Counted from the stretch's first letter, positions 24,363 through 34,250 are shown. The stretch: DNA of 37,772 bases from JBNKWA01 sp050299555 (GCA_050299555.1 JBNKWA010000011.1:1-37772); one strand, 5' to 3'. The notes: generated by a model from the letters alone, not told the origin. Numbers and translations are program-made.

Positions 24363-25079
24363 TCAGGGCAGCTCGGCGAGGATCGCCTCGGCAGCCGACC
24401 GCGGGTCGGGGGCCCGCCAGATCGGGCGGCCAACCACGATGTGGTCGGCACCCTCGTTGATCGCCCAGGCAGGGGTGGCGACGCGCCTCTGGTCGCCCTC
24501 GTCGGCGCCGGCAGGACGGATGCCGGGGGTGACGATCAGCCGGCCTTCGGCCTCGGGCAGGGCCCGGATCAACCGGGCCTCGTCAGCCGAGGCGATCACC
24601 CCGTCGGCGCCAGCGAGGAAGGCGAGCCGGGCCCGCTCGACGACGATATCGCGCATGGCGCCGGGGCGGATCAGCGACAGGTCGAGGTCGGCCCGGGTGG
24701 CGGAGGTCAGCACGGTGACGGCAAGGATCCTGGTCTTGCGCTTGCCGCGCCCGGCCACCGCCGCGGCCACCACTGCGGGGTCGCCATGCACGGTCAGGAA
24801 ATCCATGTTGTAGCGGGTCAGCCCGTCCACCGCCGCCTGCACCGTGGCCGGGATGTCGAAGAGCTTCATGTCGAGGAAGACGCGCTTGCCCTTGGCCTTC
24901 AGCTCGTCGGTCAGCGCCAGCCCGCCGCCGGTCAGCATGCCGAGGCCGACCTTGTAGAAGGTGACGGCCTCGCCGATCCGGTCGACCAGGCGCAGGGCCT
25001 CGAGCGCGATGGGCACGTCGAGGGCGACGATCAGGCGGTCGGCGGCCCGGCTCGCGGGTTCGAGGGTGTCGGTCTGCAT
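24363..25079 (-). CDS. pyrF: Orotidine-5'-phosphate decarboxylase
   Basis: A 238-residue enzyme catalysing OMP to UMP, the last step of pyrimidine biosynthesis. The catalytic array D70-x-K72-x-x-D75 is present in 'VFLDMKLFDIPATV'; 'LIVALDVP' near the N-terminus and 'VTPGIRPAG' near residue 178 bind the phosphate. ATG at 25079 is chosen, with GAGG about 9 nt upstream; an in-frame TTG two codons earlier is less likely. The gene stands alone between element B copy 3 (downstream) and the inverted copy 4 (upstream), so its promoter region includes or abuts repeat DNA. Confidence 0.95.
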   Translation of the reverse strand: MQTDTLEPASRAADRLIVALDVPIALEALRLVDRIGEAVTFYKVGLGMLTGGGLALTDELKAKGKRVFLDMKLFDIPATVQAAVDGLTRYNMDFLTVHGDPAVVAAAVAGRGKRKTRILAVTVLTSATRADLDLSLIRPGAMRDIVVERARLAFLAGADGVIASADEARLIRALPEAEGRLIVTPGIRPAGADEGDQRRVATPAWAINEGADHIVVGRPIWRAPDPRSAAEAILAELP

Positions 25080-25179
25080 GGGCAAAGCCTCGCTTGGGTC
25101 GGCGGTGGGGAAGGGTGACCCCGGTGGTGCGCCAGTTGGCCGGACATTTCAACTCCCCAATTTCTGCGAGCTGCCGATC

Positions 25180-25424
25180 CGGGACAACGGCGTCCCAATG
25201 GGGACGGGGGGTCAAGCACCTGATTTCCCGCCATTTCCCGTGGGGACACGTCCGGGGACGCAGGGCGGCACCCGGCCGGCAGCAGAGCGATACCGGTTCA
25301 ATCGCGCCCGGGCGCGAGGGTGGGTGGGCGGGGAGCGCCCGGGCGCGATCCGGAACCGTCCCCACGGCGTCCCCACGGGGACGCATGGTCAAGTCGTTGA
25401 AATCATTGAAAAGCATGTGGGGAC
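25180..25424 (-). repeat. Element B copy 4 (inverted, diverged)
   Basis: Read on the minus strand it follows the same order as copies 1 and 3: GTCCCCAC, 'CAACGACTTGACCATGC', a first palindrome with changed centre GCGTCCCCGTGGGGACGC (25367-25384), CGTCCCCGGACGTGTCCCC, 'GTGCTTGACCCCC', and a second palindrome CGTCCCCATTGGGACG (25191-25206, one mismatch). Its middle holds an extra 15-bp inverted repeat (25301-25315 and 25335-25349), each arm built on GCGCCCGGGCGC. Arms of the palindromes are kept while loop bases change. Confidence 0.82.
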
Positions 25425-25444
25425 TTAACCCTTGTTAACCCTTG
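25425..25444. repeat. Exact tandem repeat TTAACCCTTG x2
   Basis: Two perfect copies of the 10-mer TTAACCCTTG lie directly against the end of element B copy 4. The spacing between TTAA cores is 6 nt rather than the 7 of a CtrA box. Function unknown. The rest of the gap up to 25639 is GC-rich with no supported gene. Confidence 0.7.
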
Positions 25445-25639
25445 TCGGCCGCTGGCCGGACCCGCGCGCCGGCAGGCGCGTGGGCCGGGACCGTCAGTCG
25501 GAGCACGCCTGGCCGCAGGCCAGGGGGCGAACGACTGGCGGAGGCCATCGCGCCTTGCCGCCCCGGCTGCGGCCCCCCCTTCCCCGCCCCCGTTCCCGGG
25601 GGCTGGCGGCGACTCGGCGGCCGTGCCAGTCTGGCGCCC

Positions 25640-26290
25640 ATGTGGGGGACGCGGTCCTGGGGTGTCGCGCTGCTGGCTCTGGCCGGATCGATCCAGCCGG
25701 CGCCGGCCCAGGATGCCTTTCGCGATATCGGCGGGGTTCAGGTCTACTGGCCGGTTTCGGCCGCGCGCGGCTTTCAGAACGGCTTCGGTGCCTGGCTGGT
25801 GCTGACCGCCGATCCCGAGTTGCAGGCGGCGGAAACCGCACCGCTTGAGGCGGTGCCGGCCATCGGTTCGGACAATCTGGTGACGGTCGGCGGCAAGCTG
25901 TCGATCTTCGCCTTCCTGCTCGCACCCGGCCGGGCTGAGGACGGCGCGCCGGCCCTGACATGCGACGTGCGGGTCGAGGGGCCGGACGGCTCGGTGATGA
26001 TGGACGAGACCGGCATGGATTGCCTGACGCCGGCGGCGGCGGCGGCTGAGACTGAGACCGGGACAGAGTCAGGGGCCGAGACTGGGACCGGGGCAGGGGC
26101 AGGGGCTGGGGCAGGGGCAGCCGGTGGCGACGCTACGCCGGTCCTGGTCAAGTCCTCGGTGCGGCTGGATTTCGCCGCCGAGGCGGGCGATCCGCCGGGC
26201 ATGTGGCAGGTGCGGATGGTGGTGCGCGACACGGTCAAGGGTGCGAGCCTGGAGCTGTCGGACGCCTTCATCCTGCTGCCGGGAGGATAG
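25640..26290 (+). CDS. Secreted protein of unknown function with low-complexity linker
   Basis: A 216-residue exported protein. The signal peptide 'SWGVALLALAGSIQPAPAQ' ends near residue 24. Two beta-rich parts (about 25-130 and 168-216) are separated by a low-complexity linker made of Glu/Thr/Gly then Ala/Gly repeats ('ETGTGAGAGAGAGA', about 135-163). Two cysteines flank the linker side of the first part ('LTCDVRV' and 'GMDCLTP'). Ends in 'LELSDAFILLPGG'. No family is recognised. ATG at 25640 is chosen because the signal peptide begins there; the open frame upstream has no such feature. Confidence 0.65.
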   Translation: MWGTRSWGVALLALAGSIQPAPAQDAFRDIGGVQVYWPVSAARGFQNGFGAWLVLTADPELQAAETAPLEAVPAIGSDNLVTVGGKLSIFAFLLAPGRAEDGAPALTCDVRVEGPDGSVMMDETGMDCLTPAAAAAETETGTESGAETGTGAGAGAGAGAAGGDATPVLVKSSVRLDFAAEAGDPPGMWQVRMVVRDTVKGASLELSDAFILLPGG

Positions 26291-26764
26291 GCCGGCGGAG
26301 GCGTGGCTGCTCGGGGGCGATGGCGTGCGGGGGCGATGGCGTGCGGGTGGTGGCCGGCGTGGGAGAGTGAGTATTTTTGCCAAGAAGACGAGCGCGAGCG
26401 CCGCCAGGGCGAGCCGGCGACCAGCCCGGACGGACCGCCGCCCGGGGCTTGGGCGGGTGCGTGGCCGGCCCTGAAGCGTGCCGGCCCGGTCTGGCGGGTT
26501 GAGCCGTGGGCTGCGGCGCGCCCAAGCCGGGCCAGCCGCGCCGGGCGGCCGCCAGGGGCCGATCCGGCCCTTGGGACCGCGTTCGGGAATGCTCTGCAAA
26601 TCCATGGCTGCGGCGAGAAATCACAGCCCGCGGGGGCTTGAGCGCCGGCGCCCGCGACCCCAGATATGGCTCAGCGGCGCGGCCAACCGGCGCGCCACGA
26701 CATGTGGGCCGTGCGCGGGTGCCTGTCAGGGCCGGCGCAACACGGTGCTAGACAGGAGCAGGAC
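26291..26764. other. Gene-free gap before clpB
   Basis: This gap holds a short tandem repeat (two copies of a 16-mer with GGGGCGATGGCGTGC, about 26314-26345), the A/T-rich GAGTATTTTTGCCAAGAAG stretch at 26369-26388, and the heat-shock-type promoter at 26637-26666. Several open frames cross it but all are GC-rich shadows. Confidence 0.6.
26637..26666 (+). promoter_or_regulatory. Sigma-32 (heat-shock)-type promoter of clpB
   Basis: CTTGAG (26637-26642), a 15-nt spacer and CCCCAGATA (26658-26666) closely match the sigma-32 consensus CTTGAA / CCCCATNTA. It lies about 100 nt before the clpB start, so heat-shock control of clpB is expected. Confidence 0.75.
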
Positions 26765-29374
<2,610 letters not shown>

Positions 29375-29379
29375 GGCGA

Positions 29380-29407
29380 CAGGGGCCCTGCCCAGGCGGG
29401 GCCCCTG
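29380..29407 (+). terminator. Hairpin after clpB
   Basis: CAGGGGCC and GGCCCCTG pair around an 11-12-nt loop directly after the clpB stop. No T tract follows, but position between convergent genes supports a terminator for both directions. Confidence 0.5.
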
Positions 29408-29452
29408 ATTGCGCGCGAGCGCGCCGCGCCGCACCGGCCGGTAGGGGTCTTG

Positions 29453-30259
29453 TCAGCGCCCCTCGGCCACCATTCGCGCCATGGCGTCGGCGGTGTCCTG
29501 GTCCGCGGGAAAAAACGCCTCGATGGTCACTTCGGCGAGCGTCACATCGACAGCGGTGCCGAAGACGGTCGTGGTGCCGAGGAAGGTCAGCGGCCCGGTG
29601 CTTCCCATCAGCCGGAGAGGAACGGCGATGCGGCTTTCCGGCGCCGGTACCAAGCGCGCCGGGGCCGCCTGCGCAGGTGCCGGCAGCGCCTCGATTTCCC
29701 TGTGGAGGGCAGCCAGCACCGGATCGGCCGAGTGATCGACCTCCTGGGCGAGGCGCGCGAGGATGTGGCTGCGCCACTCCCCGAGGTTGAGAATGCGGGT
29801 CGCAAGCCCCTCTGGATGCAGGCTGAGGCGCAGAACGTTGACGGTGCCGTCCAGCAGGTGCGGCGATACACCCCGGAGCAGCGCGTGAACCGCGGCGTTG
29901 GCCGCGATCAGTTCCCAGTGTCGGTTCACCGCCAGAGCCGGATGCGGCAGATGCCCCTGCAGGATCCGCCCGACCATGGCGCTGGCGGCGGACAGCTCGG
30001 GCCCCTGGAGCGGACGTTGCGGATAGTGCGGTGCATAGCCGGCGGCCATCAGGACGGCATTGCGTTCGCGCAGAGGGACGTCAAGCTGTTCGGTTAGGTG
30101 CATCACCATGTCACGACTGGGTCGGGACCGACCGGATTCCAGAAAGCTCAGGTGGCGCTGCGAGATCCCGGCCTCGGAGGCCAGAGCAAGCTGGCTTAGC
30201 CGGCGTTGCCGCCGCCACTGGCGAAGCAAGTGTCCGACTGATTCCCGTGTTTCGATCAT
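29453..30259 (-). CDS. XRE-family transcriptional regulator with MmyB-like ligand-binding domain
   Basis: A 268-residue regulator. Residues 7-62 form an XRE helix-turn-helix ('VGHLLRQWRRQRRLSQLALASEAGISQRHLSFLESGRSRPS'). The remainder matches the MmyB-type ligand-binding domain that in some family members binds fatty-acid-like molecules: 'HPALAVNRHWELIAANAAVHALL', 'NVLRLSLHPEGLATRILNLGEW' and 'LTFLGTTTVFGTAVDVTLAEVTIEAFFPAD' are typical. It starts 127 nt from a divergent small membrane-protein gene, a layout in which the regulator often controls its neighbour. Ligand and target are unknown. Convergent with clpB. Confidence 0.9.
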   Translation of the reverse strand: MIETRESVGHLLRQWRRQRRLSQLALASEAGISQRHLSFLESGRSRPSRDMVMHLTEQLDVPLRERNAVLMAAGYAPHYPQRPLQGPELSAASAMVGRILQGHLPHPALAVNRHWELIAANAAVHALLRGVSPHLLDGTVNVLRLSLHPEGLATRILNLGEWRSHILARLAQEVDHSADPVLAALHREIEALPAPAQAAPARLVPAPESRIAVPLRLMGSTGPLTFLGTTTVFGTAVDVTLAEVTIEAFFPADQDTADAMARMVAEGR

Positions 30260-30386
30260 GCCGTCAGATAGTCGGAAGAATTTCTGGCGGCAATTACCTT
30301 TGACATAATCGACACCACATCACCCACGGCAAATGATGTCCGCACGACCCGGCCATGCCGGCTGGGTGAAGCAAGAGGATCGGATC

Positions 30387-30773
30387 GTGCCCCAAATATC
30401 GCTGCAAACAATCCTGAGGCTGGACGCCGGCACCTGTGCCGCCATGGGCGGCCTGCTGACACTGATGTCCGGGCCCGTTGCCGGGCTTACGCAGATCAAT
30501 GCAGGGCTGCTTTTCTGGGCCGGCCTGCTGCTGTTCCCCGTAGCCGCCTTCCTGGCGGCATCCGCCCACATGCGGCCCACCCCGGACCCTGCGGTCCAGG
30601 TGGCTGTCGCTGGCAACGTGCTTTGGGTCGTAGCCAGCCTGGCGTTGCCGGCTTCCGGGGTGATTGCGCCCAACGGGCTGGGCTGGGCTTTCCTGATGCT
30701 CCAGGCCGCCGCTGTCGCGGTGTTCGCGTGGCTGGAGTGGCATTCCGTGCGCCGCGTCGGCGCCTCGGCCTGA
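30387..30773 (+). CDS. Small four-helix membrane protein
   Basis: A 128-residue inner-membrane protein with about four hydrophobic helices ('AGTCAAMGGLLTLMSGPVAGL', 'NAGLLFWAGLLLFPVAAFLAA', 'VAVAGNVLWVVASLALPA', 'AFLMLQAAAVAVFAWLEW') and a short basic tail. No catalytic motif is visible. GTG at 30387 is the chosen start, with AGAGGA about 8 nt upstream; an ATG-initiated extension from 30333 would add a polar stretch. It is divergent from the MmyB-type regulator and is probably its target; that is inference from position. Confidence 0.65.
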   Translation: MPQISLQTILRLDAGTCAAMGGLLTLMSGPVAGLTQINAGLLFWAGLLLFPVAAFLAASAHMRPTPDPAVQVAVAGNVLWVVASLALPASGVIAPNGLGWAFLMLQAAAVAVFAWLEWHSVRRVGASA

Positions 30774-30886
30774 GCGCCGGGCAGGCCGCGTGATCCGCCG
30801 GGCGGGTGTCCGCCCTGCCGCGTTGGGAGTGCTGGGCGCCTGGGCCAGGCGGCCAAAGACGGCCTGACCCACGATGCTGGCCCACG

Positions 30887-30910
30887 AAGGCCTCGCCCAG
30901 GCGGGGCCTT
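30887..30910 (+). terminator. Hairpin in the gap after the small membrane protein
   Basis: AAGGCCTCGCC pairs with GGCGGGGCCTT around a 2-nt centre, followed by CTCC. It is a likely terminator form without a T tract, in the 240-nt gap before the next membrane-protein gene. Confidence 0.5.
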
Positions 30911-31013
30911 CTCCACCTGGCATCCGAGTGGCGCCCGGCCGCCGGCCGTTCGGCAAGCTGGACACCCTGCTGATGCACCGAATACACTGCGAAGCCACTA
31001 TCGGGGTGCTGCC

Positions 31014-31742
31014 TTGTCGAATGCGCCCATGTTGCAAGTCGTCGATGCCGAGAACCGCTGGCGGGCAGTGGGATTGCTGCACTGTGCGGTGCTGGGCACC
31101 GCCCTGCTGATCGGCTTTGCGGTCGAGCATCTTCTTGTCGATGACCGCGTGCCCGCCTTTCTGGCGCTTGCCGGGCTGCCGTTCATGGCCGTCACCGCGA
31201 TCCGCGCGCAGCAGAAGCCGGTCATGCCGTTCTGGGCGCCGTATCCGGCGGTTGGATTTCTTCTGGCCCTGCTGCTTCTGACCCTGGTCCGGCCCTCGGT
31301 ATTCGGGGGCGCGGCGCTGATGTGGTTCGCCGCCGTGCCGCCCCTGACCATGCTGGCGCTGCGCTGGAGGATCGGCCTGGCCGTGAGCGTTCTGATGTTC
31401 GCGCCCGTGCTGCTGACGTTCTTCTTCGGATCCCACGAACTTCCGACCCGCTACGCGATCAGGTTTTGCCTGGCCTACGCGCTGACAACGGCGATCATGT
31501 ACACCTATGAGCGCAACCGGGAGCGGGTCATGCGCGACCTGCTGGAGGCGGGAACCCGCATCGACACGCTCGAGGGCATGTTGAACATGTGCGGCTGGTG
31601 CCATCAGCGGATGCGCGACGAGTCCGGCCAGTGGGTCAGCACCGAGCGCTATTTCCAGGACCGCGCGCCGGTCACCTTCAGTCACGGCATGTGCCCCGAT
31701 TGCGCCAGCAAGGCGGAAGCGCAGCTGGCCGGCCGGACCTGA
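31014..31742 (+). CDS. Multi-pass membrane protein with C-terminal CxxC...CxxC sensor-type tail
   Basis: A 242-residue protein with about six or seven hydrophobic helices (residues 20-165) followed by a short coiled region ('YERNRERVMRDLLEAGTRIDTLEG') and a cytoplasmic tail holding 'CGWCHQRMRDESGQWVSTER' and 'FSHGMCPDCAS'. That tail is the two-cysteine-pair module commonly found after PAS domains or in response-regulator proteins ('CxWCkkirdd.gyW...FSHGiCPdC'). Here it is joined to a membrane sensor region with no kinase or cyclase domain. The pairs could bind a metal or respond to redox. Start is TTG at 31014 or ATG at 31029; neither has a convincing ribosome binding site. Confidence 0.7.
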   Translation: MSNAPMLQVVDAENRWRAVGLLHCAVLGTALLIGFAVEHLLVDDRVPAFLALAGLPFMAVTAIRAQQKPVMPFWAPYPAVGFLLALLLLTLVRPSVFGGAALMWFAAVPPLTMLALRWRIGLAVSVLMFAPVLLTFFFGSHELPTRYAIRFCLAYALTTAIMYTYERNRERVMRDLLEAGTRIDTLEGMLNMCGWCHQRMRDESGQWVSTERYFQDRAPVTFSHGMCPDCASKAEAQLAGRT

Positions 31743-31779
31743 CCGGACTTGCGGGTCGCTGGCGGCGCTACCGGGGGCG

Positions 31780-32244
31780 CTACCGGGCGCGATGCCGGGC
31801 GCTGGCGCGATGCCGCTGGCCGAGATGGTAGGTCAGGGCGCTGCGGACGAAGAGGCGCAACTGGTCCAGGGGCGGGGTTTCGCCGTCGGAGAACCGAATG
31901 GCGCGATTGCCTTCATAGTCGAAATCGTCGGGGAAGGCGCCCTGGAAATCGGCGATCAGCGTCGTCTGGCAATGGGTGTAGATGGCAAAGCCGCCCTGTT
32001 TCGGCAGACCGAGGCGGATCGTCGAGCCCGACCGCGTCTCGGGGGTCAGGTAGGCGGGCTGATCCCATTTCAAGGTTTCTTCCAATTGGCCAACGCCCGG
32101 CGTTTCGGCGGCGGTGTCGAAGATCAGGCTGCGCAGTGCCAGAAGCGCAGTGCGCGCCGGTGCCGGGTAGGACGCGAACTTCGCCGCGACATCGGCATTC
32201 TTGAATGGCGGGCCGGCTTGGGCCATGTCGGCAAGGGCGGTCAT
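31780..32244 (-). CDS. DUF1801 (YdhG-like) domain protein
   Basis: A 154-residue cytoplasmic protein of the DUF1801 family, of unknown function. Family features: 'PAPARTALLALRSLIFDTA' (about residues 27-45), 'LEETLKWDQPAYLTP', 'IRLGLPKQGGFAIYTHCQTTLI' and 'NRAIRFSDGETPPLDQLRLFVRSALTYH'. The end is basic and repetitive ('RHRASARHRAR'), encoded by a GC-rich simple repeat. Its start is close to the glyoxalase-like gene running the other way. Confidence 0.85.
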   Translation of the reverse strand: MTALADMAQAGPPFKNADVAAKFASYPAPARTALLALRSLIFDTAAETPGVGQLEETLKWDQPAYLTPETRSGSTIRLGLPKQGGFAIYTHCQTTLIADFQGAFPDDFDYEGNRAIRFSDGETPPLDQLRLFVRSALTYHLGQRHRASARHRAR

Positions 32245-32292
32245 GTCGGCCAGCCTAGCCGAAGATCGGCCGGGTGTTCAAAGGGGGCGGGG

Positions 32293-32907
32293 CTGGAACT
32301 CGATCACATCGTGGTGGCGGCGGCGACGCTGACCGAGGGGGTCGCCCATGTGCGGTATGCGCTGGGCGTGGACATGCCATTCGGCGGTGCCCATCCGCTG
32401 ATGGGGACCCACAACCACCTGATGCGGATCGGCGCGGACATCTTCCTGGAGGTGATCGCGGTCGATCCCGCCGCGCCGCCGCCGGCGCGGGCGCGCTGGT
32501 TCGGGCTGGACCGATTCGCCGGGCCGCCGCGGCTTTGGACCTGGGTGGCGCGCAGCGGCGACCTGACGCGCGACATGGGCCGGCTGCCGGCGGCGAGCGG
32601 GGCGCCGATCACCGGCAGGCGCGGGGCGCTGGAATGGCGGATCACCGTGCCCGAGGACGGCACCATGCCCTTCGGGGGCGCGTTTCCCACCGTGCTGGAA
32701 TGGCCGTCGCGGCCTTATCCCGGCGCGGCGATGGTCGATCTCGGCTGCCGGTTGCAGCGGCTGGTGTTGCGCCACCCCGAGGCAGCAGCCCTGGATGCGG
32801 CGCTGCAGGGGTTGATCCCGGACCCGCGCATCGTGATCGAGCTGGCGGACGCGCCGGGGCTGAGCGCGGAGTTCGAGACGCCCGAGGGGGTGCGGCGGCT
32901 CGACTAG
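32293..32907 (+). CDS. Glyoxalase-like (VOC superfamily) protein, unusual start
   Basis: A ~204-residue protein of the glyoxalase-like/VOC fold. Seen: 'LELDHIVVAAATLTEGVAHV' at the N-terminus with the usual first metal-site His, 'GGAHPLMGTHNHLMRIG', and 'YLEVIAVDP'-type 'FLEVIAVDPAAP'. The fold is metal-dependent in many members; the substrate is unknown. No ATG, GTG or TTG occurs in frame near the expected start. The best choice is CTG at 32293, preceded by AAGGGGG about 6 nt upstream. A GTG at 32274 lies in a different frame. Either a rare CTG start or a frameshift near 32275-32292 explains this. Confidence 0.7.
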   Translation: MELDHIVVAAATLTEGVAHVRYALGVDMPFGGAHPLMGTHNHLMRIGADIFLEVIAVDPAAPPPARARWFGLDRFAGPPRLWTWVARSGDLTRDMGRLPAASGAPITGRRGALEWRITVPEDGTMPFGGAFPTVLEWPSRPYPGAAMVDLGCRLQRLVLRHPEAAALDAALQGLIPDPRIVIELADAPGLSAEFETPEGVRRLD

Positions 32908-32956
32908 AAGGCGATCTTGGGAACACGCATTCGTGAATGGGGTGGCCGGCATGCCG

Positions 32957-32982
32957 GGAATTTCCCGGGTGGCTGGCGCGTA
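32957..32982 (+). promoter_or_regulatory. ECF-sigma-type promoter of the COG4315-like gene
   Basis: GGAAT (32957-32961), 17-nt spacer, CGTA (32979-32982). This resembles the alphaproteobacterial ECF pattern GGAAC-N16/17-CGTT and the sequence found before the nearby sigma operon (34897-34922). It lies about 60 nt before the start codon of the secreted protein gene. Pattern match by eye. Confidence 0.45.
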
Positions 32983-33043
32983 GACGTGACGGACAGGCGA
33001 TGGTGCCTGCCCGTGCCAACCTTTTTGACGGGGAGCTATCCCA

Positions 33044-33412
33044 ATGAAGACCTTTGCAATGGCCCTGGCCGGCCTGACGCTGGCTGCCGCCGCCCATGCC
33101 CAGGACGTGACCACGGTGACCACGGATATCGGCGACGTTCTCGCCGACGCCAAGGGCATGACGCTTTACACCTTCGACAAGGACAGCGAGGGCACCTCGG
33201 TGTGCGAGGGTGATTGCGCGGTGAAATGGCCGCCCTATCTGGCCGAAGGCGCGGACGCCGCCGAGGAAGGGCTGACGGTGATCGCGCGGTCCGATGGCAG
33301 CCATCAGTACGCCAAGGACGGCAAGCCGCTGTATTACTGGATCGACGATGCCAAGTCGGGCGATGTCACCGGCGACGGCGTTGGCGGGGTGTGGCACGCG
33401 GCGCGGCCGTAA
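33044..33412 (+). CDS. Secreted COG4315-type repeat protein
   Basis: A 122-residue exported protein of the family with the 'secreted repeat of unknown function' (COG4315). The signal peptide 'MKTFAMALAGLTLAAAAHAQ' ends near residue 20; there is no lipobox. Two family repeats are seen: 'VLADAKGMTLYTFDKDSEGTSVCEGDCAVKWPPYL' and 'VIARSDGSHQYAKDGKPLYYWIDD'. The C-x3-C pair is typical. GGGGAG about 10 nt before the ATG is the ribosome binding site. A putative ECF-type promoter precedes the gene, and the ECF anti-sigma gene is convergent just downstream, so it may be a regulon member. Confidence 0.85.
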   Translation: MKTFAMALAGLTLAAAAHAQDVTTVTTDIGDVLADAKGMTLYTFDKDSEGTSVCEGDCAVKWPPYLAEGADAAEEGLTVIARSDGSHQYAKDGKPLYYWIDDAKSGDVTGDGVGGVWHAARP

Positions 33413-33435
33413 CCGACGGTCTTAGGAGGCAATGG

Positions 33436-33455
33436 CGGGGCGCTTTGGCGCCCCG
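33436..33455. terminator. Bidirectional hairpin between convergent genes
   Basis: CGGGGCGC and GGCGCCCCG form a tight 8-bp stem with a 4-nt loop in the 58-nt gap between the COG4315-type gene and the anti-sigma gene. The symmetric stem could stop transcription from both sides. Confidence 0.65.
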
Positions 33456-33470
33456 TTGGATTCGCGGGGG

Positions 33471-34250
33471 TCAGACCTGCTGTTCGGCGGCCTCGGCGGC
33501 CTGGCGGACCACCGGCGCACCTTCGGGGCCGATGACGACGAAGCGGGCGCCGGGCTCTCCCCACCACAGGAAGTCGAAGCCGCCGCGCGTGCTTTGCACC
33601 AGTTCGGGATCGGCGGGCTTGTCGCTGGCGATGAAGCAGATCGCCACCACCTCGCCGCCGGCATCGCGATACATGAGCTGGCCCACCGGTTTGCCGGCGG
33701 CCGCCAGCAGCCGGCCGCCCTCGAAGGTCAGGCCCGCGGCGGCGAGGTCGGGGATGACAAAGTTGACGCCGGTCTGGTCGGAGAGCCAGCTGACCAGGTG
33801 GGCGGCGTCGCTGGCCGGCACCTCGGCAAGATGGCGGCCCTGGGCGGCGTAGAGCGCATGGTATTCGGCGATGTCGTCGATCCAGTTGCGCTCGGCCACG
33901 GTTCCGGCGGGCTTGGCCAGCCAGCCGCCGGCGGCACCGATCGCCACCAGTGCCACGCTGGCGGCCATGGCCGCCCATGGCGGCAGGCGCCGCGGCGCGG
34001 CGGCATCGTTGGCGGGACGGGCGGCCGACCCGCGGTCCGCGGTCTCTACGGCGCGGGCAAGGCTGAGCGGCACCGGTTCGGCCAGAAGCGCGGCGAACTG
34101 GTCCCCGGCCAGCCGGTTCGCGGCCGCCAGCGCGTCGAGTTCCGCCTGCAGCGCGGGGTCGCGGTCGAGCAGCGCCTCGACCTCGGCGGCTTCCGCCTCG
34201 GGCAGCTCGCCGTCGAGCCAGGCGCTGAGCTTGGGGCCAAGATCTGTCAT
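33471..34250 (-). CDS. Anti-sigma factor (membrane-anchored, partner of the ECF sigma factor)
   Basis: A 259-residue protein with an N-terminal cytoplasmic anti-sigma domain ('LSAWLDGELPEAEAAEVEALL', residues 8-28), one membrane helix at about 91-112, and a ~145-residue periplasmic sensor domain ending in 'QAAEAAEQQV'. It lacks the HxxxCxxC zinc motif of the ZAS class. Its ATG overlaps the sigma gene stop (ATGA), so the two proteins are made in a fixed ratio, as usual for sigma/anti-sigma pairs. The signal sensed by the periplasmic part is unknown; the presence of msrPQ nearby makes oxidative envelope stress a reasonable guess only. Confidence 0.85.
   Translation of the reverse strand: MTDLGPKLSAWLDGELPEAEAAEVEALLDRDPALQAELDALAAANRLAGDQFAALLAEPVPLSLARAVETADRGSAARPANDAAAPRRLPPWAAMAASVALVAIGAAGGWLAKPAGTVAERNWIDDIAEYHALYAAQGRHLAEVPASDAAHLVSWLSDQTGVNFVIPDLAAAGLTFEGGRLLAAAGKPVGQLMYRDAGGEVVAICFIASDKPADPELVQSTRGGFDFLWWGEPGARFVVIGPEGAPVVRQAAEAAEQQV

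Noticed and set aside
16019..25424. A CRISPR array made of the GTCCCC repeats
   Set aside because: The repeats are unequal, palindromic, irregularly spaced and spread between genes. There are no uniform spacers or cas genes.
25425..25444. A CtrA binding site
   Set aside because: The TTAA cores are separated by 6 nt, not 7, and no CtrA-controlled gene follows.
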